DNA from: Lutjanus erythropterus
Lineage: Eukaryota > Chordata > Actinopteri > Lutjaniformes > Lutjanidae
Length of the DNA: 64,000 bases
Direction of reading: 5' to 3'
NCBI GenBank assembly: GCA_020091685.1
Contig: CM034601.1
Coordinates: 14,280,972 to 14,344,971, forward strand
Shown here piece by piece: positions 1-11,619 of this stretch. How positions within the stretch are numbered: position 1 is the stretch's first letter; the number at the start of each line of letters is the position of its first letter. The notes below the pieces were generated by a model. It had not been told where the DNA came from and made no database searches. It worked only from the letters and a program-made list of their open reading frames with translations. Position numbers and translations under genes: made by a program.

Positions 1-1899
1 ATATTAAGTCTTCTAAATGTGACAACATGCAACAATATTTACAATAGTTCGCATCCAACTTTGTGGAAGTTTGGGGGAAGTACCTTTAGGATGAACTAGC
101 TAGGCCTTGTAGCCCAACATCAGTGCCTGACTTCACTCATGATCTTGTGGCTGAACAGCACATTTCTGCAGTCAGGTTCCAAAACCTTCCCACAAGAACA
201 GAGGCTGTTGTACCAGCATATAATACTATGGAATAATAAATATGGAATTTGATGAGGTCAACAACCAAATACTCTTTACATACTTTTGGAAATGTGATGT
301 CAAGTTACCTTTCACAAACTCACAATACATGACAAATTAAGGCATCTTTTTAAAAATGCAAAATCAATGTTTATGAATAGGCTTGCCATGATATTAGTTG
401 TTACCAGTGTTACACAGTATTCAGGCATACACTGATTACATGCTAAGCATGCTATCTATACTTTTAATCAGACAACAGATTTTACATATAAACTGAGCGT
501 GTCTGCTCTGTACAGCAGCTGCAGAGTAGTAGCATAGATTAACATAAGTCAGATTTCAAACATAACGCTCAAGGCTAATCACAGCTTGACAACTGGATAT
601 GATTGTACAGCTTAAAATACGCTGGAAGGGCAATTATGCAGAGCCTCAATATCGCCAAACAGTCATTGGGTAGGCACAGCCATAACATTTTGTTTCAGCA
701 AATTAGCACCAGCTAACACCTTCATGATAATGTATTGACTTACTTTACATTTCATTTGTGGGTGTCAGTAGTATTGAGGCAGTGGTTTAGGACCCAGAAA
801 CAGACACAGACACAGCAAGTAGTTGGACAAGGTAAAGGGGATTTACTGAGACAAGCAAGGGTGAGGGGCACTGGAGAAGACAGGGGACAGGCAGGCAGAT
901 GAGCTGAGTGAATGGGTGGAAAAATGAGCAGGAGCGGTGTTTGTAGATGGCTGGATCTGGAGACGTTGGCACTGGAATTCTGGGGCAAGGGAGAAAAGAT
1001 GTTAAATCAAGATCACAGGAGGAAAAACACTAGTATCGCTCAAGGTATAACTATACTGAGTGGCTGATAGCGTACTACATAAAAATAATAGGTTAAAATA
1101 GTTACTTGATTAAGGAAAGGGGACCTTTGTTGTTATAGTTAAAATAATTGGTCAAGGGGTTGAACAATTGGGGTCATTGTTACAAGAAACCTGAACAAGC
1201 AAACTGTGATCTCCAATGCAGGCCTCAACAATGAGGACTGCCTGAGGCAACTAAAATGTCAGACTAGTAAATCTAGGAAGGGCAAGTGGTAAAAGAGAAT
1301 TAAGCACATTGTTGTAGTTGGGTGACACTAGAGAATGTGGACGCTACTCCAACTACATATTGCACAATGTGGTGCAAGTTTGAGAGCAAGGCACGTAAAA
1401 CAGGGTTTTTCAAAGGCCTGTCAAGTTTCTAAAAATGTTGCTGGAGTGCCTTAAGCTCAGAGGGCTGCTGACAACCCCTCCTCTGAGCCAGCAGGTGCTT
1501 ATACTAAACATGAACGCTGAGGCAAAACGCACAGCCCTTCAACAGAAGAATGGATTGACCTGGGTATGCAGTCCCACACCAACATGGCTTGTCCGAGGTA
1601 TTATAACTGTTAATAAATAAAATAATTTGGATTGTGGGCAAGTAAATGTTGACACTGAGGTTGAACCCTGCCATGCCACTTCATCATGAATGCTTTTATT
1701 GGGAGGACAGTCTGTTTGATTCACTTACTGATGACAAATCGTCAAAGACGTGAGCCACGGCTACAATGCAAATAAAGCCTGTTGAGGCTGCAGGTGCTTC
1801 AGAAACATTTCATCAGCAGGCACAAACTTCTAAGTGAACTCCTTGTTACTTTAAACACCCTTGGTAATTCATGTAAAACTTGTGAGAATTTAAATCTCC
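1..1899. other. No recognised gene or repeat
   Basis: AT-rich sequence with only short open frames that overlap on both strands. Positions 780-1000 are purine-rich on the plus strand (runs of gacag, gagaag, ggcag), which explains the long minus-strand frames there. No splice-flanked exon, RNA gene or known repeat end was recognised. Confidence 0.6.
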
Positions 1900-2560
1900 A
1901 CCAACTGTCAGTGCTTCTCTCTGATCATCCTTCCTTCCTTTGGGATGGCCCTCAGGGTCCTTCTTAAACCTCCAATGAAAGTATCTTTCGTTGCTTCTCT
2001 CTTCCCGTCCTTCTTTCCCACTGTCTTCCTATTTTGTTTTGTCCTTCCGTTGTTTACCCCCCACACTTGTTTTTCTCTCTCTCTATCAGTGTGACTTGGT
2101 GTTGTTGGATCCTCAAGCACAATTATTTATCCTCTGAATGCTTTTATATAATTCTTTCTCTTTCTTTTCTTTCCATCTTTCCTTGAATCCCTGCCTCTTC
2201 AGAGCTCTGTCTTTTTGCACTCTCCCTAGGGGTGTCATTTAAACCACCGGTCAAATTATTTGTCCTTTCTTTACCTCACCCTGTGCCTTTTTCCTTTGCT
2301 TTCAGTACTTTATCTCCCTCCTATTTTCATTCTTTCTTTGGTCAATTTTCCCCTTTCTCACACACTGTCTCTCACTCTTTTCAACTTTTGTCTGCCTGCT
2401 GCATTTCCCTTCGGGTCTCTTTTATCCTGCAGCTAAAATATGCATTCCTCCTCATTCATTTTTATCTCTGGCTGGCATCCCTCTCTCTTCCCCAGCTTCT
2501 CTCTTTTCTTCAAAAACATTTCTATCCCTTTACTTTTTTAGTCATCCTTCTCTTTACATA
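1900..2560. repeat. Pyrimidine-rich tract
   Basis: About 650 bases are dominated by C and T on the plus strand (tccttccttc, cttctctctt, ctttctcttt). Stops are depleted in such composition, which produces a 109-codon plus frame at 2232-2561 with a Ser/Phe/Leu-rich, low-complexity product. I regard that frame as an artefact. Long polypyrimidine tracts can adopt triplex forms, but no mirror repeat was measured. Confidence 0.6.
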
Positions 2561-2577
2561 AATCCTGTGTACTGCAG

Positions 2578-2604
2578 TGTGTGTGCGTTTGTGTGTGTGC
2601 AGCT
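2578..2604. repeat. TG microsatellite
   Basis: Interrupted (TG)n run with two CG/TT interruptions. It directly follows the pyrimidine tract. Confidence 0.8.
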
Positions 2605-4689
2605 GGCATCTGACACCGCCAAGCCCCTGCTCCCTTGACAAGAAATCCATTATCTCCATGATGTTCCTGGACTTGGAAGAAATGGAGTTACGCAACCCTC
2701 TTGACTTTCCAGGACTTGGGGTGCTTTTACCCTGAACTAAGTTAAGTCTCTTTTTTGTCTCTGTCTCTGTCTGTCTCTTTTATTTGGTGGGAATATATAA
2801 CTGTAAGTCAGAGAAGGTCACAATAAAAAAAAGGCTTGTTGAGATCAAAACTCCTCTTTTGGCCAAGAGAGCCACATAAGTGACTAACTGCAGTGTTCAC
2901 AAGCGAAAAAAACAGTCCATTGCCCATGTCCCTCCTTCCCAGGCTCGAGGAAGCTCAGGCAGGCTGCAGGAGCACAACAGACTACCTGCCTTACTGCCTG
3001 CCAGACTCCATTAACATACTGCTCAATTTAACCGTTACAGACATCTACTTTCTCTAAAAGATCATTAATGACTCATAAACAGACACTTAATCATTTGTTG
3101 AACATTTAGCATGAATTTGAACTCTAATTACTGTGAAACGTGCAAACAATAACTGGATTAGAAATTTCAAAGGGGGGCTCCATGGCTGTAGTGTTGCTGT
3201 CAGAGAAGCCAGTATTTCAACTTTCCTCGATACCTGCTCCATACTGTGATCATTTTATGACTTATTACAGTAAATATATTACAGGTTTCTCCTTTAATAA
3301 AAGGTATTTAGTACAGGGAGGTGTCTTTCAATTTATCCACATGAGGAAGATGAGAGAGTTTATTCCTGCAGGTTGAAAGTGAGGCAAAATGTTTCTCTCT
3401 CTCCTTTAATAAGACCATTAGATTCCTCAGGCAAATGCAAAATTGTAAATAAGGGACTGGGCTCTAGGATAACACTAAGAAGAGTTGTCAAAATGAAGTC
3501 TAAAACCCAGTTAACTTTGGACTTTAATAAAACATGAGTGTGAGTTCAAATTCTGGTGAAAAAGCTCTTGATGTTTCTGTTGGCAGATCATATCCTTAAT
3601 CAACTGGGACGTCGTCTCGTCTTCATGTAGCCATTCAGGTTTTAAAATATAATTTGATAGTTTTGATAACCTCCATTATATAGACAAATCTAGGTTGAGG
3701 TATCTCACTTGTAGAGACAATAAGTTGCAATAACATCAGTTATATCAGAACTGGAGAGTATTTCTTCATTGAAAGACGAGCAAAGAACGGTACAGAAGAC
3801 TTAGATTTTTGCTCTTCTCCAGACCACCTTTGGCAACAGTTTGATCTGATGGGTTGAAGTCGGCCTGTGTTAGATGTGATAGACAGATGGCTCATCCAAT
3901 CACTTGCCAAGTCTTTTTCGAACAGTTTCTAAGGACAATTTCCCAAATGGTTCTGCATAACAAACCATCTGGCAGGTCAAATTAACAAACTGATGCAGGC
4001 AAAATTTGGCAAAATTTGGCAAAATGCAATAACTCTGGAGACAATTTAACTCGTTACTTCTGCAAAATGGTAATGATAAAATAACTGTTGAATCTTCAGT
4101 AAGAATATTGATAAGTATCTGCATTGTAAAGCACTACTGATGTTGGCGTTTGTATCAATAAAATCCTGATTCACGCCTACAAAGGCAAGGGTTACACAGC
4201 AGTTTCCCATCCGGTCAGTTGGACAAACAGTCAAATGATTTTTTTTTTTCCAAGTCTGTTTCACAGCCACTTTCATGGTAGCATTTTGAGACTGAATAAC
4301 TTCATTTAAACAGGCTATTTGTGGAGGGGGCAGCTGTCAACGGCGATTAACCCAAACATGCGTGCTTTTGGCACATGTAATCAAGACTATCTGCTTGAAG
4401 TTAAGTAGAAAAGTGTGTTTTTTTGTGGGGGATTTGTGTGAACTGACCCTTTAAGAGACAGACATAAGCAAACATATGACTTGGAGACTCATTATGACTC
4501 GGGAAGCAGACATCACTGACTCTTCCTCTCTGTTATTACTCAACCGGAAAGATTCATGATTGTTAACAACCAAAAGGTTAATGTTGTAAAATGATTAAAA
4601 TCGTCCAATGTTTTCGTCACATAGTCAGGGCTAATTTACTGACAAATTAATCTGAAAAACAGTAATTACATTCGCAATCAAACCTCACA
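2605..4689. other. No recognised gene
   Basis: Unrecognised sequence. Small local features are a 10-bp direct repeat at 3999-4026 (ggcaaaattt twice, then a partial third) and, near 4443-4456, a gaactgaccctttaag motif that resembles the outer end of a TTAA-type inverted-repeat element with no visible partner. Open frames are short and unconvincing. Confidence 0.5.
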
Positions 4690-5000
4690 GGGTGCATCCG
4701 GCGACCGGTGCTGTCAGCTCACAGGAACAGGATTTGCATAATGCAGATCCTGACAAGTCATTCACAATGGATGACTTGTGAATGAACCATGATGACACGA
4801 ACGCCGATGATTAAAATTACGGACTATTGTTAAGCTCGGCTAGATGTAGCGATTAATGTCTCCTGCCACAACAAGTTGCACCCAGGCCCCCTGCTGATGT
4901 CGTCTAATTGGTGATGTGCTGAGTCTGTTCCTCACATCTGTTAACAAAGGAGGATTTGACAACTTGCAAACCTGAAACTAACAAATTGTTTGCAGCAAGC
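4690..5000. promoter_or_regulatory. Possible noncoding regulatory block with octamer and interleaved hairpins
   Basis: This stretch has more CpG than its surroundings. It contains a perfect octamer ATTTGCAT at 4732-4739, the site bound by POU-family factors. It also has two interleaved inverted repeats: ACAAGTCAT (4753-4761) with ATGACTTGT (4771-4779), and TCATTCAC (4758-4765) with GTGAATGA (4778-4785). Regulatory function is inference from motif content; conservation could not be tested. Confidence 0.25.
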
Positions 5001-6046
5001 TAACAAGCTCCTGTCCGTGTTTTCTGCTTGCACTATGAGTCACGAGTGTTCAGGCAGAACTTGGTTTTGAACGGGGGTAAAAAGATGAGAGGATAGACAT
5101 CCGCGAACGTGGTTTAAAAGGATGGAAATGTCTGTGCTTTATTCAGTCTGTTTCATCCCTGGATTTTTATCTCTCTGTGATGCATGGCTCAGTGAAAATA
5201 GAATATCCTCAAAGTCTCAGGTGATTTCACCACTGCTGCTCCATCACAGATGATTTTTCCCGCTGTCAAACTGATGATGGTTTTCATCACTGGATGGTTT
5301 CCATCATTATGTCTGTTTCTCTGTGGTAATGGACGAAAAAATGTTTTAAAGTAAGAAAAATGCACATGGAGCCCTTCATGCAGACTGTTTCTCCTCCTCG
5401 ATTTCTTCTACTTTTTTTTTTCTTTCCCTCACCAGTTTGACAGTTTGGGGCATCAAACTTGCATTTTTTTTGCATTTCAAATATAAATATGCACTTTCTG
5501 CATGGTGGAAGATATCTTGGGAGAATATTGTGAATGAGGATTTTGCTGTATGTAGTCATTTTCAGTTATCTAAAACAGCATGCTGCCTCACTGGGCAGTT
5601 TACTCAAATACAGGCTTGAGATTTATATATATATATATATATATTTTAACAGGAGACATTTCATTTTACAAAAGACATTTTTTCATTTAATTCAGTCTCT
5701 TCCATCTTTACAATCCGTTAGCAAGCCCTCGGACAAAATTTAGCAAATCCTTCACAAGTTGGCGAGAAGTTCTCTTTACATATTTTATTGCTCTTAGCTG
5801 CAGGGTGCCTCTCCTCATATCAACCCCCCCATACTATCTAGTCAATAGGCCAATCATCACTGCCAAACACATCTGTCAATATTAGCTGCCTATAGCGCTT
5901 TAGCCATCAGGGCTTTGAGTTAGGGTCACAGAGGTCAGGAGAAAAATAGTCCTTCATTCACACATAAACTGAATGTCATCCCCATTAAAGTAATTGCATT
6001 TTTAAATGGATTCGCTTTGCTACCCTGTCATGTTTTATCACAGCAC
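5001..6046. other. No recognised gene; contains TA microsatellite
   Basis: No repeat family or exon was recognised. Poly-T and AT runs create short frames only. A TA dinucleotide run lies at 5623-5644. Confidence 0.5.
5623..5644. repeat. (TA)n microsatellite
   Basis: About eleven TA dinucleotides following attta, in unique AT-rich DNA. Confidence 0.9.
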
Positions 6047-6385
6047 TTAAAGGGATAGTTCTGATTACTTGATGTGAGGTTGTATGAGGTGCATGTTGAC
6101 AGTCAGCGACAGAAGATGCTGATCAACATGCCCTAGTCTGGAGAAGCAGAGAGGAGTAGCAGCACAGACAGAGTCACCAACAAAGGATGTTTTAGCCACT
6201 GAATAAAAGCTCTGCCTAAAACAACTCAGTCAGTTTAACTGTATGCTATATTTAGAATATTTTCACCACCAAATATTGCTCTCTCCAAAACTCCACAAGT
6301 GAAATCGGTATAATTTTACCTTACAGAGTATGGGAATTTCTAGTTCCATCCACTACCGCTGATTTGTTAGTTTATTATTAAAAAG
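6047..6385 (+). mobile_element. Left arm of TTAA-flanked inverted-repeat element (family A)
   Basis: It begins with TTAA (6047-6050) followed by agggatagtt, and then the same ordered motifs as the copies at 12620, 22611 and 42050: gttgtatgaggtg, ggagaagcagagaggagtag, ttttagccact, and later tttcaccacc. Similarity fades near 6385, where AT-rich DNA begins. A short match to the far arm (gtggctaaaatac) at about 6879-6900 suggests the copy is interrupted or largely deleted on its right. It is nonautonomous, and I see no transposase. TTAA duplication is shared by piggyBac-like and Kolobok-like elements, and I cannot decide between them. Confidence 0.6.
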
Positions 6386-6860
6386 TTTGAATTTACCATT
6401 ACTATTGAATTACTACTGTTTGAATTTATTATTACTATTATTATAAATTACTTTATTTTTCAAAATGTGAAGCACCATAGTGACAAATAACTAATGTAAA
6501 AAACAAAGAATAGAATAAACAAAAAAAATGATCAAATTAACATGTTTATATTTAACTTTAACATTTACATTGTGCCTTTGGTGTATATTTTATTTCAATA
6601 TATTACAACTGTGTCACAATTTTTCATCAGTTTATTTTATGTATTTATTTGTCTTATTTAGTTTTGTTGTCTTATTACATCCATTACTATTACATTTATT
6701 CTTTAATGCATTCATTATTGTTGAACTTAAAGTCATAAAAAAAGGATATTGAACAGATATTAATTAATTACATAAAAAACAAAAAACAAAGAACAACTCA
6801 CAAATGCTAAAGACTTTGCAAGCAAACCTCTGAAACCGCTGCTTCCTAAATGTTCACAAC
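6386..6860. other. AT-rich stretch, possible insertion in the family A copy
   Basis: Strongly AT-rich sequence with attattactattatta and poly-A runs. The 74-codon plus frame at 6528-6752 encodes a hydrophobic Leu/Phe-rich string typical of T-rich DNA and is not taken as a gene. Confidence 0.4.
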
Positions 6861-6964
6861 ATTAGACTAGAGACCTTTTTTTTAAAGTGGCTAAAATACC
6901 TTTTGCTGCTGGTCTGTCAATAGAGGTCATTCACCTGAATGCTGCTGTTTTACACATCGTCAAC

Positions 6965-7277
6965 CTCTGGGTGGCAGCAGCGAGCGACTGGCTCGATCTA
7001 CACCTGATAATTAAAACAGTAGAGGGAGATGAGTTGCTGGTTTGAAGAGTTTAGCGCGTGAGCTGCTGCAATGGAGACGTAAAATCCGCGACGTCACCAG
7101 AAACAACGCGTGTTGAGAGGAGAACGTTTGAAGAGAAGCTCAGAGTTAAAGAACCTGGACCTGATCAGTCTGACATCATAAAGCAACGACAATCAGAGGA
7201 AGATGATAAACTCTCTGTGGAGAACATGGCGTCAGTGGAACTCAGCCTCACTCTGGGACCAGGTGATCTTCAGACAG
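6965..7277 (+). other. CpG-rich patch with a possible first exon
   Basis: CpG dinucleotides are clustered at 6980-7130 (gagcgactggctcgat, gcgcgtg, ccgcgacgtc, aacgcgtg) in an otherwise CpG-poor window. A plus-strand frame is open from 7055 to beyond 7277. Inside it ATG at 7226-7228 has A at -3 and G at +4, and encodes MASVELSLTLGPGDLQT up to a consensus donor cag|gtgagc with GT at 7278-7279. The frame would continue into a fish dispersed repeat that starts near 7331, so splicing at 7277 is the more natural reading. The product is not recognised. The alternative is a CpG-rich remnant of a repeat. Confidence 0.25.
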
Positions 7278-7330
7278 GTGAGCCGTGCTGGATATTCACT
7301 TTCTGTATTGCAGTAAAAACACTAATACAC

Positions 7331-7571
7331 ACTGTGACAATACTCCACTACAGGTAAAAGTCCTGCAGTCAAATCCTTACTAGAGTAAAAGTATGTAAAC
7401 ATTATCAGCTGTTCTCAGTATGAAAAGTAAAAGTACCCACTGTGCAGTGAAATGTTCCCTGTCAGTAACTAGTAACTGTACCTGTCAGGTAAATGTTGTG
7501 GAGTAAAAACGTTAAGTAGAACTATAAAGTAATATAAGATGGATGTAATTTAGTTACATTCCCCCACTGGA
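7331..7571 (-). repeat. Dispersed fish repeat (family B), minus orientation
   Basis: Runs such as gtaaaagtcctgcagtcaaa, gagtaaaagta and gaaaagtaaaagtaccca, ending in ttagttacattcccccactgg, match the reverse of the repeat that flanks the insertion at 55835. The family is widespread in percomorphs and ends in a CCACTG-type terminus. No coding capacity is present. It is probably a nonautonomous DNA element. Confidence 0.6.
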
Positions 7572-8797
7572 GATGACAGAAGCTGAATGTGTGGTGTTGG
7601 TCTTTTACAAACTTTTAAATATATATATACATTTAACCTGAGACATTTACATCTCTCAGAGAATTTATGGACAAAAAGTAAATTTTAAGCCACAAGATGG
7701 CGATTTTAATTAATTAATTAATTAATTTATTTATTTATTCTTGAATCTCGTTATTTTCTAATAGATTTTAGTGTGTTTATAATTTTCTCCCATTGTCTTA
7801 AGGTTTGTGGTATCAGATTTCTTTCATACTTATTGAGGTACTTTTTGCTGACTTTAGTCTTTCAGCATAAATTGTAAAATGAAATATAATTATTTTAAAG
7901 GATTTGCACTAATTGAAGTACCTTAACTTACCATAACAAAGCAAGTTTAGGTTATAAAACATGTTCATTTAGTTCTGCAAGTACAAATAAAGGCCCATTT
8001 CGTATATTAAAATACTCTGGTGCGATACATTAAGAAGCTTGCCTGATTTTCACTATAGCCCCCCTGGAGAAAAAATCACCAGCTGCCACTGGGTGAAAGG
8101 CTACAAGAGTAAAAGCAGGCCTGTAAGTCAGTTCTCAGGCACTTGAGAAAGCTTGTTTAAGTTGTCAGCGCTCCATACAAGTCTTTACAACTTGACAGCA
8201 TCAAGAGACGTATGTGTGTTTTATGTTGTCACTTAATGGACTGATTAAAGGTTTCTTTCACATGGTTGATACATACTGTAGGTCCAGAGGGTTGTAATTA
8301 TAAATCTAGAAGCCACTCGGGCATGTTCCTCTTTTTGTGTGTCTGTCTTGAAAATACAAGGTTAGAAAAAATATGTCAAGACAAATTATTATTTTGTGTG
8401 AAGAATCTTCAAACACAATTCGCAAAAAGCTCAGGTCAATTAGTGGTGAGACCCCGAGGCCTCTCATTTGGCTTTTTTTTTTTTCTCCCTTTGGGAAGAA
8501 TCCTCTGTCTTTCTCGTCTGCTTCCCCTCACTTTTAAACAGTAGCTTACTTTGGCAACTCTGATGAAAGAGTGATAAATGTGCTAATTTATGGCCTCTCC
8601 TCTCCTCTCTTTGGATATTATGAAGGAACACATTTTATGATGAAACCACTTTGAAACTGAAGTAATGTTCTACAGGAGCATTCACAATGAGAGTTTGTGA
8701 GAGAAAACAGCTGCCTCATCTGTTTTCACAAACTCAAGTTTAGATGTTCAGTACAGCATCCTCAATCAGAGGACAAGGTAACTTTCCAGAGATATGG
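7572..8797. other. No recognised gene; short repeat pieces
   Basis: Contains a ttaa/ttta tetranucleotide run at 7707-7741. A short motif, gcccccctggagaaaaaatc (8058-8077), continuing to about 8098, resembles a piece of a dispersed fish repeat. The 92-codon frame at 8266-8544 ends in a poly-T-encoded Phe run and has no features of a protein. Confidence 0.5.
7707..7741. repeat. (ATTA)n/(TTTA)n microsatellite
   Basis: Five attaatt-type units followed by three ttta units. Confidence 0.85.
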
Positions 8798-8843
8798 ATG
8801 GATTTTATGGATGGAGGGATGGATGGATGGATGGATGGATGGA
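8797..8843. repeat. (GGAT)n microsatellite
   Basis: About ten tetranucleotide units, imperfect at the 5' side (ggatggattttatggatgg) and perfect for the last seven. Confidence 0.9.
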
Positions 8844-9120
8844 TACACAGAGAGATAAAGACAAGAGAGGGAGAGAGGGAGTGAAACTCAGCATCTGACC
8901 TCAACTGTGTGAAAGGAAATCCACCTTTTCAGGTTCAAAGAGCTAATGAATATAAATGAAAGGCATCGACAAAAATGAATCGGCCGTAGATTAAAGATCA
9001 GACCCATCTGTAATTGTGATTATGCATGCATTCGCCCCATCGAACAGATGAAAGATATCAATCGATGGCAGGCATCAGCACTTTCTGCCTTTTAAAAGCC
9101 AATAACCTGTCCTCTCTTCC

Positions 9121-9144
9121 CCTCTCTCTCTCTCTCTCTCTCTC
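9121..9144. repeat. (TC)n microsatellite
   Basis: Nearly perfect CT dinucleotide run within pyrimidine-rich flanks. Confidence 0.9.
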
Positions 9145-9548
9145 CTTGCAGGCTTAGGAGTTCTTCTTGGTGTGTATGAGTGTGCATCTTTTTGTGTATA
9201 AAAGACAGAGGAGTGTGTATGAATGTGTGAACATGCATAATATGACCCTTAAAAGCTTTGTGTCTTGTCTGTCCTGTTTACTTTTTGTCTAAATTGCAGC
9301 CATGTTACTTGTGTGTGTGTGTGTGAGAGGATCCTTGTGGAATAATTCCAGTACATTTTTATGCATTTAATCTCTCAGCTGAAAGGAAAAATGGCTTTTC
9401 TCAGATATTAGTATCTTATATCATGCAATACATTTATTGCATTAAGATCTTTTTTCTCCCCCAAAACTGGAAACTCTTAAAGATCATATAACAGAACTTA
9501 TAACAGAAGGCAGACATAAATGCTTTATTATATAGATCCTTTTTGGAC

Positions 9549-9556
9549 TGACGTCA
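9549..9556. promoter_or_regulatory. Perfect CRE palindrome TGACGTCA
   Basis: The eight-base consensus for CREB/ATF binding is present, with a second half-like site (TATGTCAC) 10 bases downstream. There is no TATA box or transcript evidence nearby, so function is unproven. Confidence 0.2.
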
Positions 9557-10709
9557 TGATTATGTCACGGTGTTAGCTGGAGGCTAAAGGAAGGAAAAAC
9601 TGGGGCCAAACACAGAGTAGAAGGACGAATAACCAAGCTAAAACATCGTGTTATTTTGCTGTGCGGCTGGTTCTGCAATCGAAGCTGTAAATGGCTCAGA
9701 ATTTAAATTTCTTTCCAGCTGCTACTGCCAATAAATAAATACAAAACAACAAAAAAAAGACACCTATGCTAAAAAACAATAAGACGAAAGCTTGGAGATG
9801 TGAATGAGATGCAACAAAATAAACAAAAGGAACTCACAAAATGTCAAGAAATGAAAGATTCTCACGCCTGTTTTCCTTGTTAAACAGAAAAGTTTCTTTC
9901 TTTTACTTAACTAAGACTAGACTTTACATCGTAAAACATACTTCATTTAAACCGAACATACAGAAGCAAAATTCTAATTCACCAAAACTGTCTCGACCAG
10001 TCTTTCCGCTGTTTCTCTTTCTGCTACTGAGAGTCACCAGCTCTGGTTTGGTTGAAATAAAGCTTTGATTTACAGCTTCAGATGTAAATCAGTCTGGCTC
10101 ACAGTCTCACTTGTCCTTCTGGCTCAGAGCTCCATCCTCTGGCCGACGGCAGCATCCTGAACTGGAGCAGCGCCTGTTACTCTGCATACCATTAGATTAG
10201 TGAAGTAAAGTGACAAAAATCAACAGTCACCAAAAAGAGCCAGCAATGGAGTCAATCTTCGATATATTCGTCCAGTCGTCCAGCCATATGACAAATGTAG
10301 AAAGATCCGTCCATCCATTGAGTGACTGTGTATGGGTCTGATAACGTGAGAGAGTGAGTCAGATTTCATTTTAATAAACAAGCCAACAAAGCTTGTCAAA
10401 TAGTGTGAGCTAACAAGTTAAGAGAAGTCTTCTGCCTCAAGCTAACCACCCACAAAAAAGTCATGATGTTTACCAAAAGAAAAGTCGTCTCCAGCATGAT
10501 ATATTTTTACTATTACAATCCCTCTGTTGTTACATTTAAGAAGTAAAAAAAATCACTCTTTGTCATAGTTATGTTCACAAATTGAATTAAGGAAATAAAA
10601 TACTCCTCAAATACTTCATAATTATGGCTTTATTTATGTAATTTGTGCAGCAGTTACCAGAATAATCAATTGTTTGCATGTTACAGTTATTATTGTAATA
10701 GCCAATGCC

Positions 10710-11619
10710 TTAAAGAGACAGTTCACCCCCAAATTAAAAATACATATTTTTTCGTCATACCTTCAGTGTTACTCGTCTAGTTTTGTTTTTCTAGTTTAGT
10801 TTATCCAGTCCCTCACTGATTTCTGAGGCAGCAGTAGGATGAAAGCTAATTGCAGTTAGCAACAGTCTGTCTGTCATCATCTAAAGTAGATAAAATGAAA
10901 GAATGTTTGTCCAGCATTCATTTTCAGCTTTTTCTTTCAAAGAAAAAATCTGCTGAGCCTTCCTGTGTCGTTCTAATGATATCATAACATAATAATAATA
11001 ACATTTAATCTGGGTAACAGATGTGCTGCTTGGTTGGGGAGCAGTTTCACTCATGTGTAGTGTCCAGGCATTCCTTAAGCCTGTACAGTGTAGAAAGATG
11101 TTTCAACATATTGCTGGTGTTTCCATGCTGACTGGAAATGATCATTTTACAGCCATCGCAACTGGCACCGTTTTCATCTTTCTTTGTGAAATGAATGCAT
11201 GCTTTCCAGTGTCTCTTCCCATTACTCCTTCTTGCTGCAGCATGAGCAGCAGATGCATGAGTTTGATGTCATTGTTTTGCAATGCACAAAAACATTGGAC
11301 AGTGTGGAACTGGTTCTCAGTGGTTCCGGTTCTTGATTCCGATCCCCATTGGCTGTAGAGATGTCTGCCGGAGATGACTGAGATGTCTTCTGAATATAAT
11401 GCTGTATAAACAGACTGAAAAAACTCTTTCCAGAAATCACGACTCTGTTGCATAAAATAATCCACAGACTTCATTGTAAGGTGTTTCATACTGGAACTAT
11501 TTGCTTTCTACCAACCTATACCTGTTAACTGCATCACCGTGCACAAGAAAATGGGCATTTGTACTTCAGAAAAAATAGGGAAAATATGTTTTTGATTTTG
11601 GGATGAACTGTCCATTTAA
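10710..11619. mobile_element. TTAA-flanked inverted-repeat element (family C)
   Basis: TTAA at 10710-10713 and 11616-11619 bracket a 910-bp segment. The outer arms pair over about 45 bases with gaps: agagacagttcacccccaaa on the left against the reverse complement of ttttgggatgaactgtccat on the right, and the inner aaaatacatattttttc also pairs with gaaaatatgttttt. No transposase frame is present. The 111- and 115-codon frames at 11023-11358 and 11142-11489 are overlapping opposite-strand frames inside it with no family resemblance. This is a typical nonautonomous DNA transposon. Confidence 0.75.

Larger units (their letters stand above)
8844..10709. other. No recognised gene; microsatellites and one CRE
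   Basis: 8940-9110 is unique-looking sequence with atgcatgcattcgccccatc and atatcaatcgatgg, possibly regulatory. A (TC)n run is at 9121-9144 and a (TG)n run at 9309-9325. A perfect palindromic CRE is at 9549-9556. The frame at 9841-10068 lies in AT-rich DNA and encodes nothing recognisable. Confidence 0.45.

Noticed and set aside
2232-2561. 109-codon plus-strand frame
   Set aside because: Low-complexity product of a pyrimidine tract.
11023-11489. 111- and 115-codon frames on opposite strands
   Set aside because: Both lie inside a nonautonomous TTAA element and overlap each other. Neither resembles a transposase.
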